From assembly GCA_030528845.1 (NCBI GenBank), contig JAUMYC010000076.1, forward strand, positions 1-10,506: a DNA stretch of 10,506 bases. Direction: 5' to 3'. The DNA is from Eubacteriales bacterium (GTDB lineage: Bacteria; Bacillota_A; Clostridia; Christensenellales; Aristaeellaceae). Below, piece after piece: positions 1 to 6,251 of this stretch. The position numbers and the translations under genes were made by a program. Positions within the stretch are counted from its first letter, which is position 1, and each line of letters starts with the position of its first letter. The notes beneath the pieces are model-generated. The model saw nothing but the letters and a program-made list of their open reading frames with translations, did no database searches and had not been told where the DNA came from.

Positions 1-63
1 CCCGCAGGGGCGGGGCGCGCCCGTAGAACAGGCCCCGCGCCGCCGGAATCGGCTCCGGAGGCA

Positions 64-93
64 TTCCCCGGCGGGGGCGTGGTGTGCTATAAT
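64..93 (+). promoter_or_regulatory. Candidate extended -10 sigma-A promoter, distal to the MerR-RDD gene
   Basis: A consensus TATAAT lies at 88-93, directly preceded by TGC (85-87), which makes an extended -10. The -35 side is poor (an ATTCCC/TTCCCC-like hexamer at about 64-69). Transcription would start near 100 and give a leader of about 130 nt before the gene at 228. The preceding 60 bases are very GC-rich and no gene could be recognised in them; a reading frame ending in TAG at 24-26 could be the tail of an upstream gene but is too short to judge. Confidence 0.45.
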
Positions 94-172
94 GCGCCAT
101 AAGAGAGAGCGCAGCCGCGCGCCCCGCAAAAAAGAAAAAACGCCAAAAAACGAAGAAAATCGACAAAAACGC

Positions 173-203
173 TTGACTGTAAAGCGGCTTTATAGCGTAT
201 CCT
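173..203 (+). promoter_or_regulatory. MerR-type promoter with 19-bp spacer
   Basis: The -35 is TTGACT at 173-178 and the -10 is TATCCT at 198-203, separated by 19 bp. An over-long 19-20 bp spacer with a dyad inside it is the known signature of promoters that MerR-family regulators activate by DNA distortion. The downstream gene at 228 encodes a MerR-family protein, so autoregulation is the simple inference. The implied transcript start, near 210, leaves only a very short leader, just long enough for the AAGGAGG ribosome site at 212-218. Confidence 0.55.
177..195. promoter_or_regulatory. Inverted-repeat operator inside the MerR-type promoter
   Basis: CTgTAAAGCgGCTTTAtAG is a 19-bp dyad centred on base 186, with a perfect TAAAGC-G-GCTTTA core (180-192) and one mismatched pair. 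It fills most of the spacer between the -35 and -10 elements, where MerR dimers bind. Its centre is about 2 bp off the spacer midpoint. Operator function is inferred from position and symmetry. Confidence 0.5.
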
Positions 204-227
204 TGCGCCGTAAGGAGGGAAAAAACC

Positions 228-1745
228 ATGACGATCAAGGAAATCGAACAGGCTTTGGGCATGCCCCGTGCGAATATCCGCTATTACGAACAGGAGGGGC
301 TGATCGCTCCCGGCCGGCTGGAAAACGGCTATCGGGACTATTCTCTTGAGGACGTGCGCACGCTGGAGAAGGTGAGCCTGCTGCGTGCGCTGGATTGCTC
401 CGTGGCGCAGATCCGCGATATCAAAGAGGGAAGGAAAACGCTCGAGGACGTGATGCGCGAAAAGAGCCGCGACTTTTCCGCCGTCCGCCAAAGGGCGGAG
501 GAGAGCATCGCGATCTGCGACGCCATCCGCGAAAGCGGCGAGGGCTTTGCGCAGCTGGACGCGAAGAAATATCTCAGCGGGGCGTGGCGCGAGCAGGCCG
601 CTCCCATCGCGCCGCCCAAGGAAACGCTGCCGAGGGTGAGCCTCTGGCGAAGGTATTGGGCGAGGATGCTGGACTGGCAGATCTACACCTGCTTCTGGAC
701 GATCTTTCTGAGCTTTGCGCTCCCGCCGCTGCAGCGCTCCGACGGCATGCTCTGGACGATCCTCGGCATTCTGATCGGAGATATGGTCATGCTGGGGCTC
801 GAGCCGCTGCTTCTGCATTTTTTCGGCACGACGCCGGGCAAATGGGCGCTGGGGCTACGCGTATGCGCGCAGGGCGGCGGAAAGCTCACGCTCGCTCAGG
901 CGCGCGAACGCACAAAGGGCGTGCTCTGGCACGGCCTTTGCATGAACCTGCCCGTGATCGAGCTGCGCTTTCAGTGGAAGCGCTACCGCGACGCGGAGGA
1001 CGGCACGCCGCTCTATTGGGAGGATGAATCCTATATCGTGCAGCGCGGCGTGGGCGCGCGGCGCGTGCCGCTGTATCTGGGGCTGCGCGGGGCGCTTGCG
1101 ACCATGATCGTCTTTTGCATGGGCCTCGGGCTCGTGCCGCCCCACAGGGGCGCGCTCACGGCGGAGGAATTCGCCGAAAATTACAACGACGTGATCTGGA
1201 ACTACGGCACAGGGCTGAGCAGGATCGACGCGCAGGGCAACGAGATAGAGGTGCCGGGCGTGGTGCAGATCGTGATGGGCACCGACCCGGTGCTGGAGAT
1301 CATAGAGCAGGAGGGCGTCGTGCAGGAGGTGCGGCTCTCCGTGCAGGCTGAGGCCGGCGAGGACGGCAGCATGCTCTTCGTGCCGCGCTTGCAGATGGGC
1401 CTTTCGGCCGTCTCGCTGTGCGTGGCGGAGAGCCCGCTGTATCGGGAGATGTGGGTGTTTGGCTCGGACGCGATGCGTATTTTGAAATTCTGCGATACTT
1501 TGGACCCGACGGGCCGGGATGCGAGCGCGGAGGAGCTCGGCGGCGTCGCTTTGCACGCCTTTGCGGAGGACGAGCCGGACGGCTCGACCGTCTCCGGCGA
1601 CGTCATGGAGCTCGGCGGCTGGGTGCTCGAATATGCGGCGAAGAGCAAGGGCGGCGTGTACCCCACGTCGGACGGCTCCGCCGTGATCCTGCCCGAGGGC
1701 GAGGGCGGCTCCTTTGAAGCCGTGTTCAGCGCGCGCAGAAAATAG
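228..1745 (+). CDS. MerR-family regulator fused to RDD membrane domain with C-terminal extracytoplasmic tail
   Basis: This 505-residue protein appears to be a membrane-tethered one-component regulator. Residues 1-70 are a MerR winged helix: an N-terminal helix-turn-helix, then the IRYYEQEGLI and YSLEDV signatures. Residues 75-115 form the usual coiled-coil dimerisation helix. From about 140 an RDD domain begins, with R/D residues around 141-149, hydrophobic segments at about 150-167 and 174-198, the family hallmark GTTPGKWALGLRV (200-212), and a last membrane segment at about 283-304. With the DNA-binding head inside and three membrane passes, residues 305-505 should lie outside the membrane. 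That tail is beta-rich and acidic with two cysteines (C398, C422), and I do not recognise it. The start is fixed by AAGGAGG at 212-218, 9 nt upstream. The likely model is signal sensing outside and promoter distortion inside, but the ligand is unknown. Ordinary MerR proteins are soluble and 110-300 residues long. The MerR and RDD assignments are secure; the sensor role is inferred. Confidence 0.85.
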   Translation: MTIKEIEQALGMPRANIRYYEQEGLIAPGRLENGYRDYSLEDVRTLEKVSLLRALDCSVAQIRDIKEGRKTLEDVMREKSRDFSAVRQRAEESIAICDAIRESGEGFAQLDAKKYLSGAWREQAAPIAPPKETLPRVSLWRRYWARMLDWQIYTCFWTIFLSFALPPLQRSDGMLWTILGILIGDMVMLGLEPLLLHFFGTTPGKWALGLRVCAQGGGKLTLAQARERTKGVLWHGLCMNLPVIELRFQWKRYRDAEDGTPLYWEDESYIVQRGVGARRVPLYLGLRGALATMIVFCMGLGLVPPHRGALTAEEFAENYNDVIWNYGTGLSRIDAQGNEIEVPGVVQIVMGTDPVLEIIEQEGVVQEVRLSVQAEAGEDGSMLFVPRLQMGLSAVSLCVAESPLYREMWVFGSDAMRILKFCDTLDPTGRDASAEELGGVALHAFAEDEPDGSTVSGDVMELGGWVLEYAAKSKGGVYPTSDGSAVILPEGEGGSFEAVFSARRK

Positions 1746-1766
1746 CCCCCCGCTTTCGTCATTCTT

Positions 1767-1797
1767 TTGACACAGGTGCGGTGTATACTATTGTATA
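1767..1797 (+). promoter_or_regulatory. Candidate sigma-A promoter of the alarmone synthetase gene
   Basis: A perfect -35 hexamer, TTGACA, lies at 1767-1772. With a 16-bp spacer the -10 would be TATTGT at 1789-1794. A better-looking TATACT at 1784-1789 sits only 11 bp away and would need a different, poor -35. A dyad TATAC-tatt-GTATA (1784-1797) overlies the -10 region and could be an operator. The exact -10 is uncertain. Confidence 0.5.
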
Positions 1798-1834
1798 GAA
1801 AGAGAAAAGCACGACGCCTGTGAGGTGAAGATGG

Positions 1835-2530
1835 ATGATCCTGGAAAAGACCAGCCGGTTCAATATCAAGAGCCTGCGCCATCTGGCGGTGGAACAGGGG
1901 CGCGAGGAATACGGCTCCGAGCGCGTGCTCGCGCTGGTCGCGGGCTTTATGGAGCTCAGCCCGCTCTATCGCGGCGCGATGATGGAAGTGGCCACGAAGC
2001 TGGAGGTGCTCGACGAGGAATTCTCCATGCTGCAGGAATACAACCCGATCCATCACATCGAGAGCCGGATGAAGACGGCCGACTCCATCGCGGAGAAGAT
2101 GATCCGCAAGCGCATCCCGCTCTCGCTGGAGAGCCTGCGCGAGAACGTCCGCGATATCGCGGGGCTGCGCGTGGTGTGCAATTATACCAGCGATATCTAC
2201 ACGCTCTCGGACATGCTGCTCTCGCAGGACGACATCACGCTCCTGCGCAAGGCGGATTACATCCGCGAGCCCAAGCCCAGCGGCTATCGCAGTTTGCATC
2301 TGGTGGTGTCGGTGCCGGTGTTCCTGTCCAAGAGGACGGAGCTCGTGCCGGTGGAGATCCAGCTGCGCACGATCGCGATGGACATGTGGGCGAGCCTGGA
2401 GCATTCGCTGCGCTACAAGGCGCGCGACGAGGTCTCCGAGGACCTGCAGCAGCGCCTGCAGGGCTGCGCAGAGCTCGCGGCCCAGCTCGACGAAAGGATG
2501 CAGGGCATCCTGCGCGATACCGAGCGCTGA
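1835..2530 (+). CDS. Small alarmone synthetase (GTP pyrophosphokinase, RelA/SpoT synthetase domain)
   Basis: This enzyme transfers pyrophosphate from ATP to GTP or GDP to make (p)ppGpp, the stringent-response alarmone, in the cytoplasm. At 231 residues it matches single-domain small synthetases of the YjbM/RelQ class and is far shorter than bifunctional Rel (over 700). It has no HD hydrolase, TGS or ACT domain. Visible motifs are the substrate-binding R78-x-K segment after NPIHHIE, the metal-binding DIAGLRVV (D107), GYRSLH (150-155), EIQLRT with catalytic E174, and the MDMWASLEH segment ending in E189. The start at 1835 is chosen because GAGGTG (1822-1827) lies 7 nt upstream; the ATG at 1831 is in another frame. 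It has its own promoter and a strong terminator, so it is probably monocistronic and controlled by transcription. RelQ versus RelP subclass cannot be settled by eye. All key residues are present, so it should be active. Confidence 0.92.
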   Translation: MILEKTSRFNIKSLRHLAVEQGREEYGSERVLALVAGFMELSPLYRGAMMEVATKLEVLDEEFSMLQEYNPIHHIESRMKTADSIAEKMIRKRIPLSLESLRENVRDIAGLRVVCNYTSDIYTLSDMLLSQDDITLLRKADYIREPKPSGYRSLHLVVSVPVFLSKRTELVPVEIQLRTIAMDMWASLEHSLRYKARDEVSEDLQQRLQGCAELAAQLDERMQGILRDTER

Positions 2531-2546
2531 GGTTCGACAAGACAGA

Positions 2547-2596
2547 ACAAAACGGCGGCTCTTCCCGAAGGAAGAGCCGCCGTTTTGTTTTTTTTT
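2547..2596 (+). terminator. Strong Rho-independent terminator after the alarmone synthetase gene
   Basis: There is a perfect 19-bp stem (2547-2565 with 2570-2588), a CGAA tetraloop, and a T run covering 2588-2596. It lies 16 bases after the synthetase stop codon. On the opposite strand the stem is followed only by a weak TTCTGTCTTG tract, so it serves the plus-strand gene well and the convergent minus-strand gene at best partly. Confidence 0.95.
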
Positions 2597-2615
2597 AGAG
2601 CCGCGGGGCTGCCGC

Positions 2616-4481
2616 TCAGTTCTTGCCCTTGTTCGGGAAGATCCTGTGGGAGTTGGTGTAGGCGCGCAGCTCGCCCGAGCTGATCGTCACCACGTCGAGC
2701 TCGGCGTCGCCGATGTCCTCCACAGCCTGCTCGAACACGGAGATGAAGTGGTGGATGGATTCGTCGAGCACGCGCACGTTTTCGTTCTGCGTGCTGATCA
2801 GGCGCTGGCCGGGGTAGCGGATCTCGTCGGAGATGACGTGGCTGACCTGGTTGCGGATGGTGCCGATGTAGTAGTAGGAATAGAGCAGCTCTTCCAGCAG
2901 GGTGTAATCCTTCATCAGGGAGTAGGAGCGGAGCATGTCGGGGATGTCCTCCTTGATGGTACGGATGTGCAGCTGGGCCAGATCCTGGTGCAGCTTCTGC
3001 TGGTTGCCGTTGGAGCGTACGACGCTGCGGCCGTGGGTCTTGATGAAGTAATGGTCCACATCGTTGAAGCGGTAGGCGTCGCGCTTGGAGAGAGACCAGA
3101 AGTCGGCATTGAAGCCGATCAGCGCTTCGTCGCGGGACTGATCGTCGTTGGCGTAATAGAGCATGCCCTTGCGCACGATATCGCGCGGGGCGAGGGATTC
3201 GATGATGGTGAGCGTCTGCTGGAAGAACTTTTTGCGATAGGCCCATTTGACCAGCTCGAGCATGTTCAGATTGCCCTGTTCGTCGTAGTTCAGCAGCGGG
3301 CCGTAGTCCCTCTGGATGCCGTCTTCCAAAATGGCGAAGACGCTGGAGATGGTGTCGGGCGTTTCGTCGATCTTCTCGGTGTTGAGCAGATAGCTCAGCT
3401 CGCGGATGCCGTATTCGAGGTCGGGAATGTTGCACAGGGAGATGCCGTCGTCGACATACTGCATGGCGTTGAGCAGGCGTTCGATGCGCTCGTTCTTGAT
3501 GTGCTGCTTGTCCCAGAAGTCGCGGATGATGCCCGTGCGGCCGTATTGGATGAAGGAGTTCATGCCGGCCAGCAGGGTGCTGATCTCGTAATTTTCCTTG
3601 TCGTCGCAAAGCTCCTGCGCGAAGCCGGAATCGTCCTCGACGGAGCCGAGGATCTTGCGCAGGTGCAGCCGGGCCATCCATTCGTTGTTGAGGATGGAGA
3701 GCACCGTCATCATGCCAAAGCCGTTGGAATGGTTCAGGCCCTGCATGTCCACATAGAGGTTGACGGGTTCTTCGCCCTCGCCCATGATGGCGTTGACGAT
3801 GGCGTTGATGTTCTGCGTCTCGCTGCCGTCTTCGTTTTTGGTCACGGTGGGGATGAAGCGGATGCGCAGATCTTCGTTGCTCTCGAGCGCGCGCATCTTG
3901 AGCGCGTCGGTCATCTGAGAGTAGATATAGCGCTTGAGCCAGGAGACGAGGGGATAGCGGTTTTCCGTGATGGAGGAGGTCAGCTTTTCAAAGAGAGCGG
4001 GCTCGCGGCGCAGCCTGTCGAAGAAGGAATCCGTGCGCAGGCGGCCTTCCTTGAGCTTGAGCTCGCGCTGGAAATCGGCCAGCAGGGCCATCAGCTTCTG
4101 CTGGTTCTCCTCGCTCAGGTGGTTGAGCACGTCGTATTCCTCCAGGTCGATGCCCTGCAGATATTCGGCGATGCGATAGCGGAAGAGGCTGTATTCGGAC
4201 ATGCTGCGGATGTCGGGTTTATAGATGTCGCTGGCGCGGCCGAGCGCGGCGGATTCGAGCTGATCCTCGGAGGAATAGGTCGCATCCGAGCCGATGACGA
4301 TGATCTCGTCGATCTTGTGGTGGGAGAGGATATACTTGGCGCCGGCTTCCGTGCGCAGCAGGCTGTTGCAGTAGTGCAGCTCGCCCTCGCCCTCGCAGGA
4401 GTAGGAGTAGGTGTACACCAGCGGACGGCCGGGCACGAGGTTTTCAATGGAGACTAAGAGGATGTTTTTCTCATTGTGCAT
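2616..4481 (-). CDS. Orphan CARF-HEPN protein, TM1812-family (Csm6/Csx1-like) putative RNase
   Basis: This 621-residue protein resembles the TM1812/DxTHG CRISPR-associated ancillary nucleases. In that family a CARF domain binds a cyclic oligoadenylate and switches on a C-terminal HEPN ribonuclease. Residues 6-12 (NILLVSI) and 60-68 (IIVIGSDAT) look like strands of the Rossmann-like CARF fold. YVDMQGLNHSNGF, from about residue 243, sits where the family has its D-x-T-H-G or D-x-QGG motif. The segment around 412-432 (WAYRKKFFQQTLTIIES) resembles the helical linker of these proteins. RNQVSH (R543, H548) fits the HEPN R-x4-H catalytic motif and lies in a C-terminal helical region. The start at 4481 is chosen because GTGAGGG (4490-4496) is an ideal ribosome site 8 nt upstream; a GTG start at 4496 would put that site inside the gene. 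No cas gene or CRISPR array is visible. The gene converges on the alarmone synthetase gene. CARF/HEPN assignment comes from motif recognition without a profile search. No gene symbol is given. Confidence 0.72.
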   Translation of the reverse strand: MHNEKNILLVSIENLVPGRPLVYTYSYSCEGEGELHYCNSLLRTEAGAKYILSHHKIDEIIVIGSDATYSSEDQLESAALGRASDIYKPDIRSMSEYSLFRYRIAEYLQGIDLEEYDVLNHLSEENQQKLMALLADFQRELKLKEGRLRTDSFFDRLRREPALFEKLTSSITENRYPLVSWLKRYIYSQMTDALKMRALESNEDLRIRFIPTVTKNEDGSETQNINAIVNAIMGEGEEPVNLYVDMQGLNHSNGFGMMTVLSILNNEWMARLHLRKILGSVEDDSGFAQELCDDKENYEISTLLAGMNSFIQYGRTGIIRDFWDKQHIKNERIERLLNAMQYVDDGISLCNIPDLEYGIRELSYLLNTEKIDETPDTISSVFAILEDGIQRDYGPLLNYDEQGNLNMLELVKWAYRKKFFQQTLTIIESLAPRDIVRKGMLYYANDDQSRDEALIGFNADFWSLSKRDAYRFNDVDHYFIKTHGRSVVRSNGNQQKLHQDLAQLHIRTIKEDIPDMLRSYSLMKDYTLLEELLYSYYYIGTIRNQVSHVISDEIRYPGQRLISTQNENVRVLDESIHHFISVFEQAVEDIGDAELDVVTISSGELRAYTNSHRIFPNKGKN

Positions 4482-4489
4482 ATTGTTTT

Positions 4490-4496
4490 CCCTCAC
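4490..4496 (-). promoter_or_regulatory. Ribosome binding site that decides the CARF-HEPN start
   Basis: Read on the minus strand, GTGAGGG is followed by an 8-nt spacer (AAAACAAT) and ATG at 4481. The same bases could be read as a GTG start codon at 4496, five codons earlier, but then no ribosome site would remain upstream. The 4481 start is therefore preferred. Confidence 0.75.
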
Positions 4497-4510
4497 AATC
4501 CGTATTCTGT

Positions 4511-4536
4511 TCTCTTGCGGCGCGGCCGCGCAGAGA
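4511..4536 (-). other. Stem-loop in the 5' leader of the CARF-HEPN gene
   Basis: On the minus strand TCTCT (4536-4532) can pair with AGAGA (4515-4511). After a bulged A, GCG (4531-4529) can pair with CGC (4519-4517). The interior holds GCGCGGCCGCGC (4520-4531), a perfect 12-bp palindrome. The structure lies about 15 nt upstream of the ribosome site, inside a predicted leader of about 75 nt. A role in translation or mRNA stability is possible but inferred. Confidence 0.4.
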
Positions 4537-4561
4537 GAAAAAGCCTGTTATTCTACAATAA

Positions 4562-4590
4562 AATATAGCACACACCGCGGCGGTTTGCAA
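4562..4590 (-). promoter_or_regulatory. Sigma-A promoter of the CARF-HEPN gene
   Basis: On the minus strand the -35 is TTGCAA (4590-4585), the spacer is exactly 17 bp, and the -10 is TATATT (4567-4562) preceded by TGC, an extended -10. Transcription would start near 4555. It faces away from the plus-strand promoter at 4696-4724, so the two genes are divergently transcribed from one 273-bp region. Confidence 0.7.
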
Positions 4591-4695
4591 TGCGATATAC
4601 TGCGGAAAAACAGAAGTTTTTGCGGCAGTGGACAAACAAATGCAGAAAACAGTGGGTTTTTTGAGAAAAAGAAGGCGGAGCGCCCATGCTTTGCG

Positions 4696-4724
4696 TTGGT
4701 TTTGCCGCGCGGGCGTGGTATAAT
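4696..4724 (+). promoter_or_regulatory. Sigma-A promoter of the AlbA-ATPase gene
   Basis: A TTGGTT -35 (4696-4701), a 17-bp spacer and a consensus TATAAT -10 (4719-4724) preceded by TGG form an extended -10 promoter. Transcription should start near 4731, downstream of the upstream in-frame ATG at 4686. That rules the ATG out as the start and supports 4755. Confidence 0.75.
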
Positions 4725-4754
4725 AAGTCAGATGCGCCCGGGGAGGATAAACAA

Positions 4755-6209
4755 ATGCTGGATTATAAACACATTCAAAATTACAGAGAGAACAACCGCG
4801 TCGAGGCGAAGAAGGCCGTGGGCGGGCTGCCGCACAGCATATGGGAGACCTATTCCGCCTTTGCCAATACCATCGGCGGAGTCATTTTGCTGGGCGTGGA
4901 AGAAAACATGAAAGACCACACTTTGCATCCCATCGACCTGCCGCACGCGCAGGAGATGGTCGAGCAGTTCTGGAATATGGTCAACGACCCGAAGAAGGCC
5001 AGCGTGAACATCCTGACGAGCAAGGATGTGCAGATCATCGACGCGGACAACTGCCGCATCATCGCCATCACCGTGCCGCGCGCCATGCGTCAGGACAGGC
5101 CGGTCTACGTCGACGGCGACCCGATCAAGGGCACCTATCGGCGCAACGGCGAGGGCGACTATCACTGCGACCGAGAGACCGTCGAGGCGATGCTGCGCGA
5201 CGCGCAGACCAAGGCGCAGGATCTGCAGACCTTTGAACAGCTGGACATCTCCGCGTTGGATCTGGACTCGCTGCGCGGCTATCGCGTGCGCATGAAGGGC
5301 AAGCGGCCCGGGCATGCGCTCGAGAGCCTGAAAGACGAGGAATTTCTGCTCGGGCTGGGCGCGATGGCGCCGGGCGAGGACGGCCGCGCGCATCCGACCG
5401 CCGCTGGGCTTTTGATGTTCGGCCGGGAATATGAGATCGTCCGGTGCTTTCCGTCCTATTCGCTGGAATATATCGAGCGCATGGGCGAGGACGGCGCGAT
5501 CACGGACCGCATCGATTCCGGCGCAGGCAGCTGGAGCGGAAATCTCTACGATTTTTATGTGCGCGTGTATGAGCGCCTGAACCGGGAGGTCAGGCCGCCG
5601 CAGCTGCCCGAGGAGGGCGGGCGTGTGGGCGAAAGGCCCGTGCATGCCGCGCTACGCGAGGCGCTGTCCAACTGCCTGATCAACGCGGATTATCGCGCCG
5701 AGATCGGCGTGCGCGTCGTGCGCACGCGCAGGGGCGTCATCTTCACCAACCCCGGCGGCTTCCGCGTGGCCGTGGAGAAGGCGAAGGTCGGCGGCGTTTC
5801 CGACCCGCGCAACGCCACGCTCATGCGCCTGTTCAGCATGATCAACGTCAGCAGCCGCACGGGCAGCGGCCTGTCCAACATCTATGCCGCATGGAAAAAA
5901 TACGGCTGGGCGGAGCCGATCCTGCGCGAGGAGTTTGCTCCGGACAGGATCACGATCGCGCTCGGCTTTGTGGAGCCGGAGGGCGCGCCCAATGCCGCCG
6001 CGCGTTCGGGCGCGGAGCTCATGCGCATCCGGCGCGAGGAGATCATCCATTATCTGACGCTGGGGGTCTCGGCCACGAGCGCAGAGCTGGCCCGGTCGCT
6101 GAACCTGCCGCGCGAGGAAGTGCGCGGGCTGCTGCGCCGCCTGATGAAAGATGGGCTCGTGGTGGGCAAGGGCCCGAACCGCGTGCGGAGATATCAGCTC
6201 AGGGCCTGA
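4755..6209 (+). CDS. Schlafen-type AlbA_2 / GHKL-ATPase / winged-helix protein
   Basis: This 484-residue cytoplasmic protein has the architecture often labelled 'putative DNA-binding domain-containing' or 'RecG-like C-terminal' ATP-binding protein. Residues 8-150 form the Schlafen AlbA_2 domain: the conserved glutamate at 17, then ETYSAFANTIGGVILLGVEE from residue 31, and a Y-x-R-x-G element at about 128-133. Residues about 290-400 form a GHKL-type ATPase module, with REALSNCLINADY (301-313, N-box-like), NPGGF (332-336) and RTGSGLSNI (368-376). Residues about 424-482 form a winged helix (SATSAELARSLNLPREEV). It is not a RecG helicase, since helicase motifs are absent. The start at 4755 has GGGAGG (4741-4746) 8 nt upstream, and the promoter overlaps the longer alternative. 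The family is mostly described as regulatory or nucleic-acid-binding, and some Schlafen relatives act in RNA cleavage or defence. Its divergent neighbour is the CARF-HEPN gene; the P1 peptidase gene follows 42 nt downstream. The domain calls are firm but the cellular role is not known. Confidence 0.87.
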   Translation: MLDYKHIQNYRENNRVEAKKAVGGLPHSIWETYSAFANTIGGVILLGVEENMKDHTLHPIDLPHAQEMVEQFWNMVNDPKKASVNILTSKDVQIIDADNCRIIAITVPRAMRQDRPVYVDGDPIKGTYRRNGEGDYHCDRETVEAMLRDAQTKAQDLQTFEQLDISALDLDSLRGYRVRMKGKRPGHALESLKDEEFLLGLGAMAPGEDGRAHPTAAGLLMFGREYEIVRCFPSYSLEYIERMGEDGAITDRIDSGAGSWSGNLYDFYVRVYERLNREVRPPQLPEEGGRVGERPVHAALREALSNCLINADYRAEIGVRVVRTRRGVIFTNPGGFRVAVEKAKVGGVSDPRNATLMRLFSMINVSSRTGSGLSNIYAAWKKYGWAEPILREEFAPDRITIALGFVEPEGAPNAAARSGAELMRIRREEIIHYLTLGVSATSAELARSLNLPREEVRGLLRRLMKDGLVVGKGPNRVRRYQLRA

Positions 6210-6251
6210 CGGCGTTTTTGACACAGAGGAGCAAAGGAGGAGCGGGCGGGA

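Noticed and set aside
1202..2404. Long minus-strand open frames opposite the MerR-RDD and alarmone synthetase genes; similar ones at 5652-7250 and 7344-9101.
   Set aside because: They are His/Arg/Ala/Gln-rich mirrors of GC-biased third codon positions and cross gene boundaries without start signals. The opposite strands encode clear families.
2646..4457. A 603-codon plus-strand open frame lying entirely opposite the CARF-HEPN gene.
   Set aside because: Its translation is a Val/Asp/Gly/Leu-rich low-information sequence with no recognisable motifs, as expected antisense to a GC-rich gene. The minus-strand frame has family motifs, a promoter and a ribosome site.
4686..4754. An earlier in-frame ATG that would add 23 residues to the AlbA-ATPase protein.
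   Set aside because: The -10 TATAAT lies inside this extension, so the transcript starts after the ATG. The ATG at 4755 has a GGGAGG site at ideal spacing and begins where the AlbA_2 family usually begins.
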